Source of the DNA: Spirochaetaceae bacterium | GTDB lineage: Bacteria; Spirochaetota; Spirochaetia; Treponematales; Rectinemataceae | DNA length: 10,503 nucleotides | Assembly: GCA_016794765.1 (NCBI GenBank) | Contig: JAEUJG010000069.1 | Span: 1-10,503, forward strand | Direction: 5' to 3' | In this document: positions 6,541 through 10,503 of the stretch, one piece after another | How positions within the stretch are numbered: position 1 is the stretch's first letter | How the letters are laid out: each line of letters begins with the position of its first letter | The notes under the pieces: generated by a model | Database searches by the model: none | What the model saw: only the letters and a program-made list of their open reading frames with translations | Told to the model about the DNA's origin: nothing | Made by a program: the position numbers and the translations under genes

Positions 6541-9500
6541 GTGCCGCGCAACGCAACCAGTCCCCGCCGGGAGACGGCCTTCCTCGCGATGCTTCTCTCC
6601 GCGCTCTTCGCGGCGGCCGGGCAGGAAGCCGCGACCGTGGGGACCGGCCCGCCGCCCGCCGATCCGGCCGCGGGCTCGCCGGGCTCGACTATTGATGGAG
6701 CTTCGGCCGCGGGCTCCCCGCCCGACGCGGCCTCCGGCGGCGCAAGCCCCGGCGCCGCCCAAGGCGGCGCGGCGGTCGACGGTGTGGCCGCGGCCGAGGA
6801 AGGGCTCCTCCGCAAGACCCTGAGCCTGGACATCTCCACCGCTTCCTTCCACGAGTTGGCCGAATGGTGCCGCGGCCTCGGGCTTCCGGCGACCGGCAGC
6901 CAGGCGGAGCTCCGCTCCCGGCTCTACGGCCACTATGGCCTTTCGGCCCCCGAGGGGGGCGGCGGGGGCGGGCGTTCCGTGACGATCGAGCGCGCCGCCG
7001 AGGCGCGATACTTCGAGCTCGAGGAGGGCTCCGGCGAACTCGTCCGGCTCTCGGGCGGCGTCGTGCTCACGATCCGCGACGAAGGGAAGGCGGAGCTTCA
7101 CCGCCTGGAGGCCTCGGAAATCCTCTACGATCGCGCGCGCAACGCGGTGACCGCCACGGGGCGCGTGAACTACCGGCGCGAGGGCGGCGGCCTCGTCGAG
7201 GAGTTTTTCGGCGAGACCCTCTCCGCCGACCTCGACGATTGGTCGGGCGTCTTCCTCGACGGAAAGCTCAGGCGAAGCGGCGAAGGCGCGCGGAAGGGTG
7301 AGCGCGGGCTCTCGTTTTCCGCCGATACCATGCTGCGCCGTTCCGGCGACGTGATCGTGCTTGAGAACGGAGTCGTCAGCTCCTGCGACGAGGAAGAACC
7401 GCATTATTCCATCAAGTCCAAGAAGATGTGGCTCCTCGGCGAAAACGAATGGGCGGTCGCGGACGCGGTCGTCTCCGTCGGCAAGGTTCCGTTGATCTGG
7501 CTGCCGTTTTTCTACTATCCGGGCGACGAGATCGTCTTTCATCCGGTCTTCGGCTATCGCTCGCGCGAGGGCCGCCTCGTCCAGACGACGACCTATCTCA
7601 TCGGCCAAAAGCCGGCGAGCAAGGCGGCGAGTGGCTTCCTCCGGATGAGCTCGCAGGCTTCTTCGGGACCGAAGGAGCTCCGCGGCCTCTTCCTCCATCC
7701 CGAAGGGAAGGCCTCCTCGTCATCGTCCTCCGCCTCCGGCCCCAGCCTCAAACTCCTTGTCGACCTCTACTCAGGGCTCGGAGCCCTCGTCGGCCTCGAC
7801 GGCAGGATCGCTCCCGCGGGAGGCCTCGAAAAGCTCGAGTTCAGTTCCGCGGTCGGCCTTTCCCGCTCGCTCTTCGGCGTGACCGGCGGCTACAGTCCCT
7901 ATGTCGCCGATGGCGCCTGGAAAAGCGTCTGGAACCGCTCCAACTTCGCCGGTTCCGATCTGCCCTTCCGCTACGGCTTTGATCTCCAGGCGGCCTTCCG
8001 GGCGGGTTCGCTTTCCTTGAGCCTCGCGGCGCCGCTCTATTCCGATCCGAGTTTCGAAAAGGATTTTCGCGACCGTTCCGAAGACATGGAATGGCTCAAG
8101 CTTTCCACCGCCACCTCGACGACGAGCGCCGTTTCGTCCACCGCCCCGGGCAAGCGGATGTCCTTGCTCCAGCGACTCGACCTCAGCCTCGGCTGGAAGC
8201 CGGAGTTCCTCGCTCCCTTCGTCACGCAGGCCGACATCACGAGGCTGGGCGTTTCGCTCTCCTGGCAGGCCAAGCAGGCCACGAAAGCCGCCTCCCAACC
8301 CCTGAGCCTCTTCAGCGTCGATCCCGCGCGCGAGTTTTTTTATCCCGATCTGCTCAGGCCCTTTGACGGCAGCCTGACCCTGCGCGGCAGCCTTGTTCCC
8401 GCGCAAACCTCCGGCGCCGCCACCGCGGCCAAACCCGCGGCGAGCGGAGATGCTTCGCTCCGTTCGCCTTGGAACAAGGCCGGGGAGCCGGAGCGGGCGC
8501 CCGACGACTCCGCGAGGCCGGACAGGTCGCCGGGCGTGGAACAGGACGCGGCGCCGGCGGAGGGCGATTCGGCCTTCCGCCTGCCTCCGCGTCTCCCGGA
8601 CGTGGCCCGCACCGCCTCCAAACGGCCGTTTTCCCTCAGCGCGGACTGGAGCTTGAGCCCTTCCGCCTTCAGGGAGGATCGCTTCCTGAGCGACGCATGG
8701 CTCGTCCCCGCCGACATCGATTTTTCGAATCTCTACACCTTGAGTTCCTACAGGGTCGGCGCGACCCTCGGCGCCCAGGCCAGGTTCTACGAAGATCTTG
8801 CGACCGCCTCCCTCGGCCTGACCTTCTCCGCGCAAGACCAATCGCGGACCGCGACCTCGGATCCCGCCTACGCGGCCCGCATCGCCGCCTATCGCTTGGC
8901 CGACGCCCAGTTCAAGCAGACGCGGCTCTCCTCGAGCCTCAAGTTCGGCTTCAGGCCCTTCGCCGATTCCTGGCTGCTCGGGGCGAGCACCCTGAGCTAC
9001 GGGCTCGACGCCCTGCTCTACGAGCTTGCCTTCGACAAGGTTTCGGGCCCGGACTACCTCTATAAGGAAAAGACTCCCGCTTGGTCGGCCGAGGGTGTCA
9101 CTAACCACCAGGCGGCCCTGGTCCTCGGCTTCCGCACCGGAGCCAAGACCCAGAGCCTCGGGCTCTCGATGAGTTTCCCTCCCACCAAGGAAGCCTACGC
9201 CGCCAGCCTCGGGCTCGAGGCGGGAGAGGGCGACCTGGGGCTGACGTTCTCCTTGAAGGGCCGGATGTTCCGCGACGGCGCCGGCGCGGCCTTCTCCTAC
9301 GATCCCCTCGTGGGCGGCTTTTCCGCCCAGTCGGGCAGCTTCTTCAAGTTGAGCGACACGCTGAGCTACGACCTCGTCAACGCCCGGCCGCTGTCGAACG
9401 CGGCCTCCGTCCTCTTCGGACCGCTTTCGGCGACGGTCAACTCCTCCCGCAGCAAGAATTACAAGCCGGTTTCCGGGTCCGGCTGGATCCCCATCGGGGA

Positions 9501-10062
9501 CGAGGCCTTCAGGGCGACGGAACTCGTGACCGCCCTCAAGGCCGACTGGAAGGCGCCCGCGGACGCCGCGGTCCAGCAGGGCCTCGGCCTGAGCGCGAGC
9601 TACACGCAAAACCTCCTCCGGTTTTCCGAATCGACGATCAGCTTTGGCCTCAGCTACAGTCTCAAGGTTTCGGGCCTTCTGGAGTTGTCCATTTCCAGCC
9701 TTTCCCAAAACGCCGCCGCCTGGCGCTATTGGCCGACGCTTTTCCCGGCGGTCCGGGAAATCGGGGATCCCGCGGCCTACGCGAAGAATCCCTTCGTCGA
9801 TGTCTGGCAATCCCTGTCGTTCTGGGATTCCGCCGCGCGGCGGCAGAGTCTTTTCAAGCTGAAGAGCCTCAGCTTCAAGGCCGTGCACGATCTCCACGAC
9901 TGGGACCTGACCCTCGAGGCCAGCGCGGCGCCGCGGCTCGACACCACCGTCAGCCCCTACGTCTACGTCTTCGACACCAAGCTCTCCATCCTCCTCGCCT
10001 GGCGGGACCTGCCGGAGATCAAGGCGAACGTGAAGCGGGAGACGAGCGGCTGGTCCTTCTAG
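6541..10062 (+). CDS. lptD: LptD/OstA-like outer-membrane assembly protein with N-terminal SAP-like motif
   Basis: A 1173-residue exported protein. LptD inserts lipopolysaccharide into the outer leaflet; in lineages without classical LPS the cargo is uncertain. From the GTG start, residues 1-27 give a signal peptide (basic NATSPRRE, hydrophobic FLAMLLSALFAAAG); ATG at 6589 is a weaker alternative. Next come an Ala/Gly/Pro-rich linker (30-88), a SAP-like helix-loop-helix (about 97-132), a Gly run and an OstA/LptA-type beta domain (about 145-280). The conserved LptD junction follows: SCDEEEPHYSI (281-291), then KVPLIWLPFFYYPGD (315-329). The rest (about 400-1173) is alternating, aromatic-rich and barrel-like, ending in Phe as outer-membrane barrels do. 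A Pro/Ala/charged insert (about 620-695) and a Ser run (392-397) are probably loops. The only cysteines are C110 and C282; the paired barrel cysteines of E. coli LptD are absent. It starts 97 bp after uvrA. Confidence 0.88.
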   Translation: MPRNATSPRRETAFLAMLLSALFAAAGQEAATVGTGPPPADPAAGSPGSTIDGASAAGSPPDAASGGASPGAAQGGAAVDGVAAAEEGLLRKTLSLDISTASFHELAEWCRGLGLPATGSQAELRSRLYGHYGLSAPEGGGGGGRSVTIERAAEARYFELEEGSGELVRLSGGVVLTIRDEGKAELHRLEASEILYDRARNAVTATGRVNYRREGGGLVEEFFGETLSADLDDWSGVFLDGKLRRSGEGARKGERGLSFSADTMLRRSGDVIVLENGVVSSCDEEEPHYSIKSKKMWLLGENEWAVADAVVSVGKVPLIWLPFFYYPGDEIVFHPVFGYRSREGRLVQTTTYLIGQKPASKAASGFLRMSSQASSGPKELRGLFLHPEGKASSSSSSASGPSLKLLVDLYSGLGALVGLDGRIAPAGGLEKLEFSSAVGLSRSLFGVTGGYSPYVADGAWKSVWNRSNFAGSDLPFRYGFDLQAAFRAGSLSLSLAAPLYSDPSFEKDFRDRSEDMEWLKLSTATSTTSAVSSTAPGKRMSLLQRLDLSLGWKPEFLAPFVTQADITRLGVSLSWQAKQATKAASQPLSLFSVDPAREFFYPDLLRPFDGSLTLRGSLVPAQTSGAATAAKPAASGDASLRSPWNKAGEPERAPDDSARPDRSPGVEQDAAPAEGDSAFRLPPRLPDVARTASKRPFSLSADWSLSPSAFREDRFLSDAWLVPADIDFSNLYTLSSYRVGATLGAQARFYEDLATASLGLTFSAQDQSRTATSDPAYAARIAAYRLADAQFKQTRLSSSLKFGFRPFADSWLLGASTLSYGLDALLYELAFDKVSGPDYLYKEKTPAWSAEGVTNHQAALVLGFRTGAKTQSLGLSMSFPPTKEAYAASLGLEAGEGDLGLTFSLKGRMFRDGAGAAFSYDPLVGGFSAQSGSFFKLSDTLSYDLVNARPLSNAASVLFGPLSATVNSSRSKNYKPVSGSGWIPIGDEAFRATELVTALKADWKAPADAAVQQGLGLSASYTQNLLRFSESTISFGLSYSLKVSGLLELSISSLSQNAAAWRYWPTLFPAVREIGDPAAYAKNPFVDVWQSLSFWDSAARRQSLFKLKSLSFKAVHDLHDWDLTLEASAAPRLDTTVSPYVYVFDTKLSILLAWRDLPEIKANVKRETSGWSF

Positions 10063-10092
10063 CCCGGGACGCCCCCGGTCCGCGGCCCCGTG

Positions 10093-10121
10093 TTGATTTT
10101 TTCCCCGCCGGCCGGTAGAGT
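10093..10121 (+). promoter_or_regulatory. Predicted sigma70-type promoter of the phoH-like gene
   Basis: TTGATT (10093-10098) and TAGAGT (10116-10121) are 17 bp apart. The spacer contains the palindrome CCGGCCGG (10108-10115). A T6 run (10097-10102) overlaps the -35 box, but the GC-rich sequence before it forms only a weak imperfect stem, so I do not call a terminator for the lptD-like gene. Confidence 0.5.
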
Positions 10122-10128
10122 AGCCCTA

Positions 10129-10132
10129 GAGG
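10129..10132 (+). promoter_or_regulatory. Possible Shine-Dalgarno for the phoH-like gene
   Basis: GAGG, within AGAGG, lies 5 nt before the in-frame TTG at 10138 and a short way after the -10 box. It favours TTG 10138 over the in-frame GTG at 10159, which has no purine-rich site before it. Confidence 0.4.
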
Positions 10133-10137
10133 TCCCC

Positions 10138-10503
10138 TTGGACGGCAGCGCAGGCATAGTGCTCGAGAATATCAAGCTCCTCGCGGACGTGTGCGGAGCG
10201 AACGACTACAACCTCCGCGTGATGGAGCGGCTGCTCGGCTGCAAGGTCCATACCCGGGGCAACGAGCTCTTCCTGGAGAGCGAGGACCCGGCCAAGCGGG
10301 AGTTGTTCCGCGCCCTTCTCGAAGGCCTCGTCCAGTCCCTGGCCGACGGCATGCCTCCCAATCCCGATCTCGTCATCGCCATCCACGCCAGCCTCACGCC
10401 CGAAGGCCCCGCCGGCCGTTCGTCCTGCGCCGACGGTCCCGACGGTCCCGAGGGCTTCCTCGAGTCCTGCGTCCAGATTCCCGGCGGCCTCTGCAGGGTC
10501 TAT
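10138..10503 (+). CDS. PhoH family protein, N-terminal fragment
   Basis: The frame is open to the window edge (122 codons from TTG 10138; GTG 10159 is the alternative start). The segment LLADVCGANDYNLRVMERLL followed by GCKVHTRGNELFLES matches the small alpha-beta domain that begins PhoH proteins, where a variant of 'nd.nl..lE..lgv.i..rGn.i.i.g' precedes the ATPase. The last residues, VQIPGGLCRVY, resemble the linker just before the P-loop NTPase domain, which lies beyond the window. PhoH proteins are cytoplasmic ATPases tied to RNA metabolism and often sit near ybeY; the precise role is not settled. A spacer of about 20 residues between the two parts is Gly/Pro/Asp-rich and contains an exact 9-bp tandem duplication. 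The Walker motifs cannot be checked here, so the call rests on the N-terminal domain only. Confidence 0.75.
   Translation, partial: MDGSAGIVLENIKLLADVCGANDYNLRVMERLLGCKVHTRGNELFLESEDPAKRELFRALLEGLVQSLADGMPPNPDLVIAIHASLTPEGPAGRSSCADGPDGPEGFLESCVQIPGGLCRVY
10432..10449 (+). repeat. 9-bp tandem duplication in the phoH-like gene
   Basis: GACGGTCCC occurs twice head to tail, in frame, giving DGPDGP in the low-complexity linker between the N-terminal domain and the ATPase domain. The exact identity of the copies suggests a recent slippage event in a tolerant linker. Confidence 0.8.

Noticed and set aside
5837..6823. A + strand alternate frame running from within uvrA into the lptD-like gene
   Set aside because: The translation is Arg/Pro/His-rich, typical of a frame-shifted shadow, and it overlaps two well-supported genes.
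6954..6972. G-rich stretch in the lptD-like gene as a G-quadruplex
   Set aside because: Only three runs reach three or more G with proper loops. It encodes a Gly linker between domains, which explains it well enough.
6418..7698. Minus-strand open frame (426 codons) over the uvrA-lptD junction
   Set aside because: It is an antisense shadow with no motif and no plausible start signal, and it covers the predicted lptD promoter.
7771..9897. Long minus-strand open frame (708 codons) opposite the lptD-like gene
   Set aside because: It has the same GC-bias cause and the product is Gly/Arg/Glu-rich without domains, while the + strand frame has a signal peptide, OstA domain and barrel ending in Phe.
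1..10503. Mobile element, CRISPR, defence cluster, tRNA or rRNA
   Set aside because: No transposase or integrase, no regularly spaced repeats, no defence-type domains and no tRNA-like cloverleaf were seen; gene density and codon style are uniform throughout.

Overview
This is a gene-dense, GC-rich bacterial window (roughly two thirds G+C by eye) with all supported genes on the + strand. It contains four complete genes, one gene cut at each end, and no intergenic stretch over about 100 bp. The gene content suggests a diderm bacterium. I lean towards a GC-rich spirochaete: a uvrA gene followed directly by an LptD/OstA-type outer-membrane protein is, as I recall, also the order in Treponema pallidum (TP0514-TP0515). 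That lineage call is inference; no rRNA is present to confirm it.

Layout. Positions 1-231 hold the C-terminal end of an ADP-ribosylglycohydrolase. A ribokinase-type PfkB sugar kinase (252-1205) follows 20 bp later, probably in the same operon. Positions 1278-3539 encode a membrane-bound hybrid protein. It has a periplasmic ABC-substrate-binding-like sensor, one transmembrane helix, a coiled coil, a histidine-kinase H-box and an ATPase domain with eroded nucleotide-binding motifs. uvrA (3606-6443) is complete and well conserved. Positions 6541-10062 encode an LptD-like outer-membrane beta-barrel protein whose exported N-terminus carries an unexpected SAP-like helix-loop-helix motif. From about 10138 to the window edge lies the N-terminal domain of a PhoH-family ATPase, cut before its P-loop.

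Regulation. Sigma70-like -35/-10 pairs with 17-18 bp spacing can be read before four genes. For the kinase and the LptD-like gene the -10 box ends 6 nt before the start codon, and for uvrA about 9 nt before. None of these three has a Shine-Dalgarno sequence at a normal distance. This suggests leaderless or nearly leaderless transcripts. By contrast, the operon-internal ribokinase gene and the phoH start have purine-rich ribosome-binding sites.

How the genes fit together. The first two genes plausibly handle ADP-ribose-derived or free ribose. UvrA is DNA repair, LptD is outer-membrane biogenesis and PhoH is RNA/ribosome-associated or stress-related, so most of the window is housekeeping. I see no mobile element, CRISPR array, defence island or RNA gene. 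The most unusual items are the SAP-like motif on LptD, the degenerate ATP-binding site of the sensor kinase, and the repeated leaderless promoter layout.
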